Shown here in pieces: positions 1-8,343 of a DNA stretch of 64,000 nucleotides. Source of the DNA: Exiguobacterium oxidotolerans JCM 12280. GTDB taxonomy: Bacteria; Bacillota; Bacilli; Exiguobacteriales; Exiguobacteriaceae. A program made the translations under genes and the position numbers. The stretch lies in NCBI RefSeq assembly GCF_000702625.1, contig NZ_JNIS01000001.1, positions 2,484,001 to 2,548,000 on the forward strand, read 5' to 3'. The first letter of the stretch is position 1; each line of letters opens with the position of its first letter. The notes beneath the pieces are model-generated. The model saw only the letters and a list, made by a program, of their open reading frames with translations, was not told the DNA's origin and searched no databases.

Positions 1-1109
1 AGCAGACGACTCGCCGAATCAAGTAGTCGCAAATCGGCGGCGCGTTCCGGAATGATGTCGAGTGAGACGAGTTGACGGTAAAGTGATTTAGCAAGGGTGC
101 CAAGATAATTCATCCGGTCGCGATTGACTTTATAATCGCTCTCGAGTTGAAACAGGCTTTCTTCGCGAACGTTCTCAACACGGCGTTGGTTACCTTCATG
201 TAAGTCGTACTCATAGACGAGTCCTTCACGCAAACCGTAGTTACTCATCACGAACTGGTCAGCCTCGATATGTAACGCAAGTTCGTGAATCGCAATCAAG
301 GCAGGTAGGAAGATATCGACGCGATCTTTTGATAACCCTTCAATTTTCCCAAGGTGTTTGGGTGACTTGTCTTCGAGTTCATCTACAAGTTTACCAAGTT
401 CTTTTGTCCGGACTTGATATTGATGGATCCCGTGAAGTGGATAATCGAGAGTCGACTGATGGATGCGGACGAAGTTTCGGGCAGAACCGCCGACGCCGAT
501 CAAAGGTAATTTTTTGTCCTTGAGCCATGGTATTTCAGCGAACTGTTCGCGTAAAAATTTGATCAGTTTCTTTTTTTCACCGGACGTCATCGTCTCACCG
601 GAGATAAACTGGCGTGTCAACGTGACGGCTCCGAACGGAAAACTGTGATAGGCGACCATCTCGCGATTTTCGATTAACGTCACTTCCATCGAACCGCCGC
701 CGATGTCGACGGAATAACCATCTGTCAAGAAGGTCGAGTTAATGATGGCGAAATAGCCATAGTAGGCTTCTTGCTCGTCGGATAGGATACGCATCGAAAA
801 TGGAGTCGTCTGGTCAACGGTCTCAACGATTTCCTGGCGATTCGTGGCATTTCGAATGGCAGCTGTCGCGACGCAGAACGTTTCTTCGACGTTATGCGTC
901 AAACCGATTTCATGAAACCGTTGGAGTGTGTCAGATAAGATGTCGATGCCCGCTTGATCGAGTGCTCCGTCTTGATCGATATGAGCGGATAGTCGAGCGA
1001 CCACCTTCACGTTAATTTTTTCGATGTAGCGACCTGAATCGATTGGATGGAAGATGACGTAACGGATCGAGTTCGATCCGATGTCGATGACTGCTAATTC
1101 GTTTTTCAA
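1..1109 (-). CDS. ppx: Ppx/GppA family exopolyphosphatase or pppGpp phosphatase (partial)
   Basis: Reading the reverse strand from 1109 gives about 369 residues with no stop before the window edge, so the 3' end is missing. Residues about 5-20 carry the ASKHA phosphate-binding motif (DIGSNSIRYVIF) and residues about 130-140 carry a second one (VDIGGGSMEV), typical of enzymes that hydrolyse inorganic polyphosphate or the terminal phosphate of pppGpp. The start is TTG at 1109, chosen because AAGGAGT lies just upstream and the conserved N-terminal strand begins immediately after it. It is divergent from the zinc operon, with a shared intergenic region of about 220 bp. Polyphosphatase and pppGpp phosphatase activities cannot be told apart from this sequence. 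Confidence 0.88.
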   Translation of the reverse strand, partial: MKNELAVIDIGSNSIRYVIFHPIDSGRYIEKINVKVVARLSAHIDQDGALDQAGIDILSDTLQRFHEIGLTHNVEETFCVATAAIRNATNRQEIVETVDQTTPFSMRILSDEQEAYYGYFAIINSTFLTDGYSVDIGGGSMEVTLIENREMVAYHSFPFGAVTLTRQFISGETMTSGEKKKLIKFLREQFAEIPWLKDKKLPLIGVGGSARNFVRIHQSTLDYPLHGIHQYQVRTKELGKLVDELEDKSPKHLGKIEGLSKDRVDIFLPALIAIHELALHIEADQFVMSNYGLREGLVYEYDLHEGNQRRVENVREESLFQLESDYKVNRDRMNYLGTLAKSLYRQLVSLDIIPERAADLRLLDSASRL

Positions 1110-1240
1110 AGATATCCCGACTCCTTTCACATATAGTAAACTGTTCCCGAAACGATACGGTGAGAAACGGGAGTGTATCTTTCTTTATTGTACCTTGTCC
1201 TCGACTGAAAAAACGTCAACTCGTGAAAAAGTTACATCAG

Positions 1241-1269
1241 TTGCAACCGTCAGAGGGCAGGGCTATAAT
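1241..1269 (+). promoter_or_regulatory. sigma-A promoter of the znuC-znuB-zur operon
   Basis: TTGCAA at 1241-1246 and TATAAT at 1264-1269 are separated by exactly 17 bp, a near-consensus vegetative promoter pointing at znuC. Confidence 0.75.
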
Positions 1270-1284
1270 GGAAAAGTTGATAAG

Positions 1285-1299
1285 ACGTAATTATTCCGT
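1285..1299 (+). promoter_or_regulatory. candidate Zur operator
   Basis: The sequence ACGTAAT-T-ATTCCGT is a 7-1-7 imperfect palindrome. It matches the B. subtilis Zur/Fur-family core TCGTAAT-n-ATTACGA at 6 of 7 and 5 of 7 positions. It begins about 16 bp downstream of the -10 box, where a bound repressor would block initiation or early elongation. Zur is encoded as the third gene of the operon. A second inverted repeat (CCGTTT/AAACGG, 1297-1312) overlaps its right arm and sits next to the ribosome binding site. Confidence 0.55.
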
Positions 1300-1326
1300 T
1301 TTAAAAAACGGAAGGAGTGAAGCCAA

Positions 1327-2094
1327 ATGAATGAACCGATTATTGAGATTAATCAAGTAACGTATGATTACCCGGATCGCCGTGTATTGAACAATGTGTC
1401 ATTCACAGTCGAGCAAGGACAATTTCTCGCCATCGTTGGCGAAAATGGATCCGGGAAGTCGACGTTAATTAAATGTATGCTTGGGTTGTTGAACCCAAAA
1501 GGATCGATTCGCCTGTTCGGACAAAATCAATCAGACTTTAACGACTGGTGGCGGATCAGCTATGTCTCACAAAAAGCAGCCTCGTTCAACTCCGGTTTTC
1601 CTGTAACGGTCGCTGAAGTCGTCGAAATGGGGCTGTACGCGAAAAAAGGGTTATTTCGCCGTGTAACGAAACAAGATCGTGAAAAAGTGAAAACGGCGCT
1701 TGAGACAGTCGGGATGTGGGAACGGCGCGACTCGAAGGTCGGTGATTTATCGGGGGGGCAACAACAACGCGTCTTTATCGCGCGTGCACTCGTCAATGAT
1801 CCGGACTTGATGATTCTCGATGAACCGACAGTCGGTGTCGACCAGCGGTATGTCAAAGAATTTTATGAAATTTTAGAAGAACTACGACGTGATAAGAAGC
1901 GGACGTTTGTCCTCGTCACGCATGATATTCATTTTGTCAGTAAGCTCGTCACGGACGTCATTCATCTCGTGGACGGACGTCTTGGTTGCAACTGTGGTAT
2001 TAAGGAATACTGGGAACTTGATGAGCAGACGATTCGTTCGCTTTATCCGGTACCGGGACGTGTGCTTATCCATGAAGGGGAGGGCGTCCAGTGA
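1327..2094 (+). CDS. znuC: zinc ABC transporter ATP-binding protein
   Basis: A 255-aa ABC ATPase with a complete set of motifs: Walker A GENGSGKST (residues 38-46), signature LSGGQQQ (141-147), Walker B LMILDEP (161-167) and the H-loop histidine near 199. It is of the manganese/zinc (ZnuC/MntB/AdcC) class and would energise the ZnuB channel at the inner face of the membrane. The C-terminal part has a CNCG stretch (about 221-224) that could bind metal. Its end overlaps the start of znuB by 4 nt, indicating translational coupling. No substrate-binding lipoprotein gene (znuA/adcA) is present in the visible operon, so it must lie elsewhere. Zinc is inferred from the adjacent zur gene and the Zur-like site. 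Confidence 0.9.
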   Translation: MNEPIIEINQVTYDYPDRRVLNNVSFTVEQGQFLAIVGENGSGKSTLIKCMLGLLNPKGSIRLFGQNQSDFNDWWRISYVSQKAASFNSGFPVTVAEVVEMGLYAKKGLFRRVTKQDREKVKTALETVGMWERRDSKVGDLSGGQQQRVFIARALVNDPDLMILDEPTVGVDQRYVKEFYEILEELRRDKKRTFVLVTHDIHFVSKLVTDVIHLVDGRLGCNCGIKEYWELDEQTIRSLYPVPGRVLIHEGEGVQ

Positions 2095-2960
2095 TTGAAG
2101 CCTTTATGACATTAAAATTTTTACAGTACGCACTCGTCGCAGCAGTGTTGATTGGGTTTACGGCCCCATTGATTGGGTCGTTCGTCGTCGTACGCCGGAT
2201 GAGTCTCATCGCCGATGCCTTGTCTCACGTCACACTTGCTGGAATTGCACTCAGTCTGTTGATTTCAGGGATGGTCGCAAGTTTATCCGGTTTGAATCCT
2301 CTTTACTTAGGGATTGTGACCGCCGTCATCGCGGCGTTGACGATTGACTGGTTGCGCGCGAAATATAAACATTTTCAAGAACTTGCGATTCCGATCATTA
2401 TGGCGACCGGGATGGGACTTGGGGCAATTTTTATCAGCTTGGCGAATGGGTTTTCAATGGACTTAGTGTCCTTTTTGTTCGGAACGGTCTCGGCTGTCAC
2501 ATTGACGGATGTCTACACCATTTTAATCGTGACGGGAATCGTTATCTTGTTCGTCATCGCTTTTTATAAGGAATTACTTTTTTTATCCTTTGATGAAGAA
2601 CAGGCACGTGTCTCGGGTATTCGTTTACGTCTTGTGCATATTTTATTTATGATTGTCGTAGCGCTCGTCATTGCAATCAGTATGCGCGTCGTCGGCATTT
2701 TACTCGTCTCTAGTTTAATCACATTACCCGTCGCAGCGGCGCTTCGTTTTGCAAAAAGTTTCAAGACGACCATTTTGTTTGCAATCATCTTTGGTGAAGT
2801 CGCGACGGTCGCCGGGTTGATTCTTGCCTATCAATTCGATTTAGCACCTGGCGGAATGATTGTCATGCTTGCTGTTGCTGAACTCATCATCGTGATGTTA
2901 GTGGAACGGTTTTGGATTGGAGGAAAAACGCATGCAGAAACAGATCGAACAAGCGCGTGA
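2091..2960 (+). CDS. znuB: zinc ABC transporter permease
   Basis: A 289-aa polytopic protein of the ABC-3 metal permease family, with about eight hydrophobic segments and the charged loop VVVRRMSLIADALSHVTLAG near residues 29-48 that contacts the ATPase. It would form the membrane channel for Zn2+ import together with ZnuC. The start used is GTG at 2091, overlapping the znuC stop (GTGA); an in-frame ATG at 2106 is the alternative. The 3' end overlaps zur by 29 nt. Confidence 0.88.
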   Translation: MIEAFMTLKFLQYALVAAVLIGFTAPLIGSFVVVRRMSLIADALSHVTLAGIALSLLISGMVASLSGLNPLYLGIVTAVIAALTIDWLRAKYKHFQELAIPIIMATGMGLGAIFISLANGFSMDLVSFLFGTVSAVTLTDVYTILIVTGIVILFVIAFYKELLFLSFDEEQARVSGIRLRLVHILFMIVVALVIAISMRVVGILLVSSLITLPVAAALRFAKSFKTTILFAIIFGEVATVAGLILAYQFDLAPGGMIVMLAVAELIIVMLVERFWIGGKTHAETDRTSA

Positions 2961-3357
2961 ACAAATGAAAGCTTCCGGATTTAAAGCAACGCCGAAGCGG
3001 CTTGATTTACTGGCGTATCTCTTTGAAGCGAACCGGTATGTCAGTGCTCGAGAAATCGCGGAAGAATTACGGACCTCTCATCCATCGTTAAGTTACGATA
3101 CGATTTACCGTAACTTAAACGACTTTGCGGAAATCAATATTTTAGAGACGACGGAACTCGATGGTGAAATGAAATATCGTGCTGCTTGTCAGTCAGGCCA
3201 ACATCATCATCATTTAATCTGTCGTGCTTGTGGAAAGACGCAAACGCTGAACGTGTGCCCGATGGAATTAATGTCACCAATCAAAGCGTCTGGTTTTGAG
3301 GTCGAAGATCATAAGTTTGAAATCTATGGTCGGTGTGCCGATTGCCAATCTGTCTGA
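2932..3357 (+). CDS. zur: zinc uptake regulator, Fur family
   Basis: A 141-aa Fur-family repressor: N-terminal winged helix (residues about 5-80, including PSLSYDTIYRNL), then a metal-binding dimerisation domain with a histidine run (91-94) and two CxxC pairs, CRAC (97-100) and CADC (135-138), which form the structural zinc site. Start chosen at ATG 2932 because GGAGG lies 8 nt upstream; an in-frame start 15 nt earlier lacks a good site. It is the last gene of the transporter operon, which fits autoregulated zinc control. Fur or PerR are less likely given the ZnuCB neighbours. Confidence 0.88.
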   Translation: MQKQIEQAREQMKASGFKATPKRLDLLAYLFEANRYVSAREIAEELRTSHPSLSYDTIYRNLNDFAEINILETTELDGEMKYRAACQSGQHHHHLICRACGKTQTLNVCPMELMSPIKASGFEVEDHKFEIYGRCADCQSV

Positions 3358-3430
3358 CTCAGAAAAATTTCTTCTAGAGGATCATATGAGAATGAAGAGG
3401 AACAAGTTAATTTTAAACAAAACAGTCAAG

Positions 3431-3470
3431 AAAAAAGGATTGCCATACTTAAGTGGGCAATCCCTTTTTT
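3431..3470 (+). terminator. Rho-independent terminator of the zinc operon
   Basis: GGATTGCC pairs with GGCAATCC across an 11-nt loop and is followed by six T. Confidence 0.85.
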
Positions 3471-3542
3471 GGTTTCAGCATCGACCACCTTTGTTGCATA
3501 GTTCCATGGAAAACGGGAATAGGACGAACAGAGGTGATTGGA

Positions 3543-4979
3543 ATGATTTATGATGCAAATGAAGCAAGGCAAATTGATGAATGGGCACGGACATCGGGGT
3601 TGCCGGTCGAAGTGCTGATGGAACGGGCCGGGCAACATGTCGCGGCCGAGATGAAGCAACGGCATACCAAGACGGACCGAATTTTAATCATTTGTGGAAC
3701 AGGTAATAATGGAGGGGATGGATACGTCATCGCCCGTGAGTTGATACGAGACAGCTATGACGTGACGGTCCAAGCTCCGCTTGGTCCAACCAAGACGGAG
3801 ACGGCACGGCTCCATGAAACGTATGCTGAAAAATTTGGTGTCGTCGCAGAGCCACCTTGTGGACAATATGATGTGATTATCGATGCGCTCTTCGGGACAG
3901 GGTTTGATCCGAAACGAATCAATGAGGTGACGGAAAAAACTTTTGATATGGTGAAAGACCAACGCAGGCAAGGAGCAATCGTTTATGCGATTGATGTGCC
4001 GAGCGGAGTACCGTCAGATGCTGCGTCCGATTTTTCTTTTGAGGCGGTTCAAGCGACGCGGACGTTTTGCCTCCACGCCTATAAACGGTCCGCCTTCTTA
4101 CTGAAGACGTCTCCGTTTTATGGAAAACTCGAGCTCGTCGATATCGGATTACCGAACGTAGCGGAATGGGAACTGTTCGAGGAACCGATCGATCGTTTGT
4201 TTGAACGGCAACACGATGGACATAAAGGGACCTATGGCACGGCACTGTTGATTGGCGGAAGCGAGACGATGCCGGGATCGATTCAACTCGCGACACGGGC
4301 GGCTTTACGAACCGGTGTCGGAAAGTTACAGGTCGCAACAGTCGATTCAGCTAAAATCGGATTATTAATCAACGCGCCGGAAGCGATGGTACTAAATCAG
4401 ACGACGGAAACGATTCAAGCGATGCTTGATCAAGTGACCGCTGTCGGAATCGGACCGGGACTGACTTCGGATAAAATAGCGGACTGGATTGAACTGGCTT
4501 TTACTAAAGATATTCCCGTTGTCCTCGATGCGGCGGCACTGATTCGCGAAGATTATCCAGAACGACGAGCCCCGATTGTTGTAACGCCACATATCGGTGA
4601 GTTCTCACGAATGACGAACAAGGCAGTCGCAGACATTCAAGATGATTTATTTGAAGCGGCATCGGATTATGCGGTGCTTCATCAAGTGACGGTTGTGTTG
4701 AAGTCGCATGTCATCTTGGTCGCTAAACCGGACGGGGGAGGATACGTCATTTCCGGAGCATCAAGTGGACTTGCAAAAGGTGGTAGTGGCGATACACTAT
4801 TTGGTTTGATCACCAGTCTGCTCGCCCAACGTGACTACCACGATCAAGGAACGGTTGAACATTTAATCGCGATGGGAGTCGCTTGGTATGCACGGGCTTC
4901 TAAACGGATTGAACAACGTATTCATCCAAGCAGTATCATTGCGACGGATTTGATTGATGAATTGGCACGACGAATCTAA
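3543..4979 (+). CDS. nnr: bifunctional NAD(P)H-hydrate epimerase / ADP-dependent (S)-NAD(P)H-hydrate dehydratase
   Basis: A 478-aa two-domain repair enzyme. The N-terminal half is a YjeF_N epimerase with GNNGGDG at residues 54-60. The C-terminal half is a ribokinase-like dehydratase with the family motif GGSGDTLFG (413-421). Together they convert damaged hydrated NADH/NADPH (R and S forms) back to NAD(P)H using ADP. An upstream in-frame start at 3453 exists, but it lies inside the previous terminator region; ATG 3543, preceded by AGGTGATTGGA, fits the usual family start MIYDANEARQIDEW. It appears monocistronic, followed by a structured intergenic region. Confidence 0.92.
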   Translation: MIYDANEARQIDEWARTSGLPVEVLMERAGQHVAAEMKQRHTKTDRILIICGTGNNGGDGYVIARELIRDSYDVTVQAPLGPTKTETARLHETYAEKFGVVAEPPCGQYDVIIDALFGTGFDPKRINEVTEKTFDMVKDQRRQGAIVYAIDVPSGVPSDAASDFSFEAVQATRTFCLHAYKRSAFLLKTSPFYGKLELVDIGLPNVAEWELFEEPIDRLFERQHDGHKGTYGTALLIGGSETMPGSIQLATRAALRTGVGKLQVATVDSAKIGLLINAPEAMVLNQTTETIQAMLDQVTAVGIGPGLTSDKIADWIELAFTKDIPVVLDAAALIREDYPERRAPIVVTPHIGEFSRMTNKAVADIQDDLFEAASDYAVLHQVTVVLKSHVILVAKPDGGGYVISGASSGLAKGGSGDTLFGLITSLLAQRDYHDQGTVEHLIAMGVAWYARASKRIEQRIHPSSIIATDLIDELARRI

Positions 4980-4982
4980 ATC

Positions 4983-5119
4983 GTCTGCATACCCGACTTT
5001 CAGAGGCAGTCAAGATTTTGCGCCTCACCCGAGGAAAGCAACGACTAAAGACGCTTAATCTCCCGATTGCCCGTTGTCTGCAGACTGAAATCACTTCGAA
5101 AAAGAAGTGATTTTTTTTG
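4983..5119 (+). ncRNA. candidate structured RNA ending in a terminator
   Basis: Between nnr and the GntR operon lies about 105 nt that can fold. An outer helix GTCTGCA (4983-4989) / TGCAGAC (5079-5085) encloses CAACG (5039-5043) / CGTTG (5072-5076) and a hairpin GAGGC (5003-5007) / GCCTC (5022-5026). It is followed at once by a strong terminator, AAATCACTTC / GAAGTGATTT with eight T (5088-5119). It matches no riboswitch class I can recall. It could be an sRNA, a 3' UTR element of nnr, or an orphan regulatory leader. The terminator itself is secure; the RNA gene is inference. Confidence 0.35.
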
Positions 5120-5180
5120 TTGACCTATGACTGTATTATAAGTATCATACAGTCATAGGGTGTATTAGTGTTTTAATACA
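5120..5180 (+). promoter_or_regulatory. promoter and palindromic operator of the GntR-ABC operon
   Basis: TTGACC (5120-5125) and TATCAT (5143-5148), 17 bp apart, form the promoter. A perfect 12-bp inverted repeat, CCTATGACTGTA (5124-5135) and TACAGTCATAGG (5148-5159), spans the promoter from the -35 to just past the -10. A second, shorter repeat TGTATTA (5161-5167) / TAATACA (5174-5180) lies downstream and shares the TGTATTA half-site. This is the expected layout for autorepression by a YtrA-type GntR protein, whose gene starts at 5203. Confidence 0.75.
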
Positions 5181-5202
5181 GTATAACGATGGAGGTGGCA
5201 AC

Positions 5203-5589
5203 ATGCCGATGCAATTTGATCAACGGAGTCCTGTCTACCTACAGGTCATCCGATGGTTCAAAGAACGAATCGCGACGGAAGAATTGGAACGTGGCCAGGA
5301 AATTCCTTCACGACGCGAAATCGCTGCTCAACTAGGAATCAATCCGAACACCGCCCAAAAAGCATACAAGGAAATGGAGGAACAACACTTGATTACGACT
5401 GAACGAAATGTCCCGAGTAAAATTACGACGGATCCGGAAATCGTCTCGAAGGTCCGGACGGAATTGTTAAATGAAGCTGTCGAACAGTTTGTGCATTCAA
5501 TCCAAGCGATTCAAGTCCCGCTTGATGAAGTCGTCATGAAAATCGAACATCTATACGAAACGAAAGAACGGGGGAAAATCGATGCTTGA
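5203..5589 (+). CDS. ytrA: GntR family transcriptional regulator, YtrA subfamily
   Basis: A 128-aa protein with a single N-terminal winged helix (residues about 10-75, motif GQEIPSRREIAAQLGINPNTAQKAY written in parts: GQEIPSRREIA, then LGINPNTAQKAY) and a short helical C-terminal tail instead of a ligand-binding domain. That layout defines the YtrA group, which represses neighbouring ABC transporter genes, often cell-envelope stress or antibiotic-responsive ones. GATGGAGGTGG precedes the start. The 3' end overlaps the ABC ATPase gene by 8 nt. Confidence 0.88.
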   Translation: MPMQFDQRSPVYLQVIRWFKERIATEELERGQEIPSRREIAAQLGINPNTAQKAYKEMEEQHLITTERNVPSKITTDPEIVSKVRTELLNEAVEQFVHSIQAIQVPLDEVVMKIEHLYETKERGKIDA

Positions 5590-6262
5590 GGTACATGGTC
5601 TAAAAAAACGCTTTGGACGAAAACGTCCCGTCTTGAACGGTGTATCGTTTTCTGTCAAACCGGATACGTTAACGTGTTTAATCGGTTTAAACGGGGAAGG
5701 GAAATCGACGATTCTTAAAGGCATCGTCGGTCTGATTCCGATGGACGCGGGCAGTATCATCGTCGACGGGACAACGTCGCGCGAAAAAATCGCTTTTGTG
5801 CCGGATGTCCAGACGATGCCGAGTTATATGACGATCGGCGATGCGCTTACATACATGAACGATTATTATTCGGACTGGAACGAGCAGACGGCAGACGAAT
5901 TGATGGCGACATTCAAACTGTTATCGACGGATAAAATTAATGAGCTCTCAAAAGGAAATCAGGCAAAAGTCAATTTACTACTCGGTTTCGCCTTAGATCG
6001 ACCGTATCTGTTACTGGACGAACCGTTTGCCGGGATTGATTTGTTTACGAAAGAACAGATTGCCTGGATTTTTTCGAGTCATTATATGGAAGGGCGCGGC
6101 ATCTTGATGACGACGCATGAAATCGTCGAAGTCGAGCATTTGATTGACCGTGTGATTTTTTTGCAGGACGGACAAATCATTGACGAACACGATACGGAAG
6201 AAATGCGGGAAATTCACCGAAAATCCGTCCAAGACCGGATGCGGGAGGTGTATCAGCGATGA
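5582..6262 (+). CDS. ABC transporter ATP-binding protein, YtrB-like
   Basis: A 226-aa ABC-2 type exporter ATPase. Walker A is GLNGEGKST (about residues 36-44). The signature is the divergent LSKGNQAKVNLLLGFA, and Walker B is YLLLDEPFAGID. Glycine-poor signature loops like this are usual in the YtrB/BcrA-like group. Coupled by overlap to both the regulator upstream and the membrane gene downstream (ATGA at 6259). Substrate unknown. Confidence 0.85.
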   Translation: MLEVHGLKKRFGRKRPVLNGVSFSVKPDTLTCLIGLNGEGKSTILKGIVGLIPMDAGSIIVDGTTSREKIAFVPDVQTMPSYMTIGDALTYMNDYYSDWNEQTADELMATFKLLSTDKINELSKGNQAKVNLLLGFALDRPYLLLDEPFAGIDLFTKEQIAWIFSSHYMEGRGILMTTHEIVEVEHLIDRVIFLQDGQIIDEHDTEEMREIHRKSVQDRMREVYQR

Positions 6263-7080
6263 AAAAGTATTTGATGTTAACGAATGAAGAAATCAAACGG
6301 AGCAGTAAATTGTATTTAATCGTGGTCGGTGCATTAATCGTGCTCGAACTACTGTCAGTCGTCGTCAAGACGATGTTATACGAACGAAGCATCGAGACGT
6401 TCATGCGGATGAACCAAGCCTCCGAACTCGAGGCGGTCAATTCATACGGAACATTTTCTTTTGCGGCAGCGACCTCGATTTTTGATTACATCATGATGAT
6501 TGGTGTCGCGTATATCGTCGTACTTGCCTTACAAATCTGGTACCGCGAATGGATTGGGGAGTCGAAGCATATCTATCGACTCTTACTTTTACCCGGTAGC
6601 CGTGTCTCGATTTATTTTGCGAAACTGACGACCGTCCTGCTCGTGACGGTGAGTTTGATCGGCTTGCAGTGGCTGACGGTTATCGCAAGTTATGGTCTAT
6701 TTGACTGGTTGTTACCAAAAGACCATAAATTCCCGACCGGTTTGATTTCGGATGGAGGATTGCTCCAAATATTTTATTCGATGAATATCGAGGATGTCTT
6801 CATCTTATTGGTGATGTCTTGCGTCGTCATCAATCTGTTGTTTTTCATCGTCCTGATTGAGCGGTCGTTCCGAAAATCACGGGCGATGATCCAGCTGATA
6901 GCCGAAGCAATGATTTTAATCCTGCCATTCGGACTCGTGATGTATATCACAGAAGGTCCACTGTCCGGTTTATTGTTAAGAGTAGAATACGTGACGTTGT
7001 ATCTTGTCTTATTATCGATCGGCTTCTTCTATATCGGCTTTAGAAGCATTCGCTTAGTCCAAAACAAACTATCCGTTTAA
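6259..7080 (+). CDS. ABC transporter permease-like membrane protein
   Basis: A 273-aa protein with about six hydrophobic segments (one near residues 17-36, then several from about 70 to 265) and few conserved motifs, in the position of the membrane partner of the preceding ATPase. It is most likely the ABC-2 permease of a small exporter induced by envelope-active compounds. The start overlaps the ATPase stop (ATGA). Confidence 0.7.
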   Translation: MKKYLMLTNEEIKRSSKLYLIVVGALIVLELLSVVVKTMLYERSIETFMRMNQASELEAVNSYGTFSFAAATSIFDYIMMIGVAYIVVLALQIWYREWIGESKHIYRLLLLPGSRVSIYFAKLTTVLLVTVSLIGLQWLTVIASYGLFDWLLPKDHKFPTGLISDGGLLQIFYSMNIEDVFILLVMSCVVINLLFFIVLIERSFRKSRAMIQLIAEAMILILPFGLVMYITEGPLSGLLLRVEYVTLYLVLLSIGFFYIGFRSIRLVQNKLSV

Positions 7081-7089
7081 GGGGGGAAC

Positions 7090-8190
7090 ATGATGCGACG
7101 CTTTCAATACTTAGTAATGTTACTCGTTATTTGTCTAGTGAGTTTGACGAGTTATTATGGTTATACGGCAACGATTCAAACGGCGGATTATACCGTCAAG
7201 CACATAACAGGAGATGTAAAGGGAACGAAGCTTGCGAAACTACATCTGGTTCTGCAGTCGACAGCGAAAGGTAAAAACGTCTATTCCGATGTATCGTTAG
7301 ATGGGACAGTCAAAAAAAAGGGCGACAATTATCTTGAAGGAATACTTGGGAACAGAGAGTTTAACCCGATTCTAAAAACAGACGCCAAGGATTTTTTACG
7401 GGCGGATGAAACGCTCAGTGAAGATGACGACTATCTGTACGGGATCCGTACGGCTGAACAAGAACTGGAATTAAAGATGTGGGATAAACAGACGAAACGG
7501 CTGACGGAAATGACACTCCCGTTTCCTTCAAACGTTAAAACCGGATACGGGACAGGCAGCGTACGCGTCATCAGCCGGATGGATAAGACACTTTATATCC
7601 AAGTTGATGCGTACAGAAAAAATCACGAGACCAATCAACTGATGCAAGTCGACTATCAACAGAAAAAAATCAAGCCAGTCCGACTCGCTTCACCGGCAAT
7701 CAAAAAGAACGAATTTAGAAACTACTTAACGGCCGGGCCGGATCGCGTCATCTATCTGCAACAATTCATTGATGAAAATCACGAGCAGGAAATACAGGGA
7801 ACGTATTTTGAAGATGACGGGAAACAAGTCCGACCGATTGAGAAGTTAAATAAAACGAGTCAATCCTTCATTGCGATGGGCAACGGGAAACGATTGATCG
7901 CTTATAATGAAAATGAAGGAACAAACGAACTGCAATGGACCGTCTATGATACGGTGACGAAGCAAGTGACAAAGGACTTAATCAAGCTTGAAGCGGCGGA
8001 GAAAAAGGAGGGATCGATTAACGAATCATTTGCAGACAACCAGTTTTATTTCGTTTCCAAGATGAACGACTATGATTATCAAGTCCGTGTCGTCGATATC
8101 TTGTCAGGGGACGTCATCTATGTCGGACAGATTCGCGATAAAAATCAAGTGAAGTCAAGCTCCATCATCACCAGCTTTTTTGGATATTAA
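7090..8190 (+). CDS. membrane-anchored extracytoplasmic protein of the YtrA-type operon, unknown function
   Basis: A 366-aa protein not recognised by family. Residues about 5-25 form one hydrophobic segment (signal anchor) after MRR. The rest is hydrophilic, rich in beta-strand-like stretches with several YxxD/VxVD repeats, and could be a propeller-type sensor domain outside the membrane. It starts at ATG 7090 after AAGGGGGGAAC, 9 bp after the permease stop, so it is very likely the fourth gene of the operon. A terminator follows at 8199. Role inferred only from context: substrate sensing or an accessory subunit of the transporter. Confidence 0.7.
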   Translation: MMRRFQYLVMLLVICLVSLTSYYGYTATIQTADYTVKHITGDVKGTKLAKLHLVLQSTAKGKNVYSDVSLDGTVKKKGDNYLEGILGNREFNPILKTDAKDFLRADETLSEDDDYLYGIRTAEQELELKMWDKQTKRLTEMTLPFPSNVKTGYGTGSVRVISRMDKTLYIQVDAYRKNHETNQLMQVDYQQKKIKPVRLASPAIKKNEFRNYLTAGPDRVIYLQQFIDENHEQEIQGTYFEDDGKQVRPIEKLNKTSQSFIAMGNGKRLIAYNENEGTNELQWTVYDTVTKQVTKDLIKLEAAEKKEGSINESFADNQFYFVSKMNDYDYQVRVVDILSGDVIYVGQIRDKNQVKSSSIITSFFGY

Positions 8191-8198
8191 ATCAAATT

Positions 8199-8240
8199 AG
8201 ACATGTTCAGCTGTGTAAAAACAGGAGAACATGTCTTTTT
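8199..8240 (+). terminator. terminator of the GntR-ABC operon
   Basis: AGACATGTTC (8199-8208) pairs perfectly with GAACATGTCT (8227-8236), followed by T-rich sequence. Confidence 0.8.
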
Positions 8241-8250
8241 CAGTAAAAAA

Positions 8251-8280
8251 TTGACACATAACGTAAGACAGGAGTATCAT
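8251..8280 (+). promoter_or_regulatory. promoter of the EAL gene
   Basis: TTGACA (8251-8256) and TATCAT (8275-8280) with an 18-bp spacer, about 60 bp upstream of the EAL gene start. Confidence 0.6.
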
Positions 8281-8343
8281 CAAGCGGTGTCGAATAAAAA
8301 AATGACTACCTTAATGACGATCGGAAATGAAAGGAGGAGTCGT

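Noticed and set aside
3919-4338. 139-codon reverse-strand ORF inside nnr
   Set aside because: It lies wholly within the strongly supported nnr coding region, is Arg/Ser/Pro-rich without family features and has no ribosome site.
4983-5085. Known riboswitch (lysine, SAM, purine, T-box) at this place
   Set aside because: None of the conserved loops of those classes is present and the terminator is followed by an independent promoter for the GntR operon.
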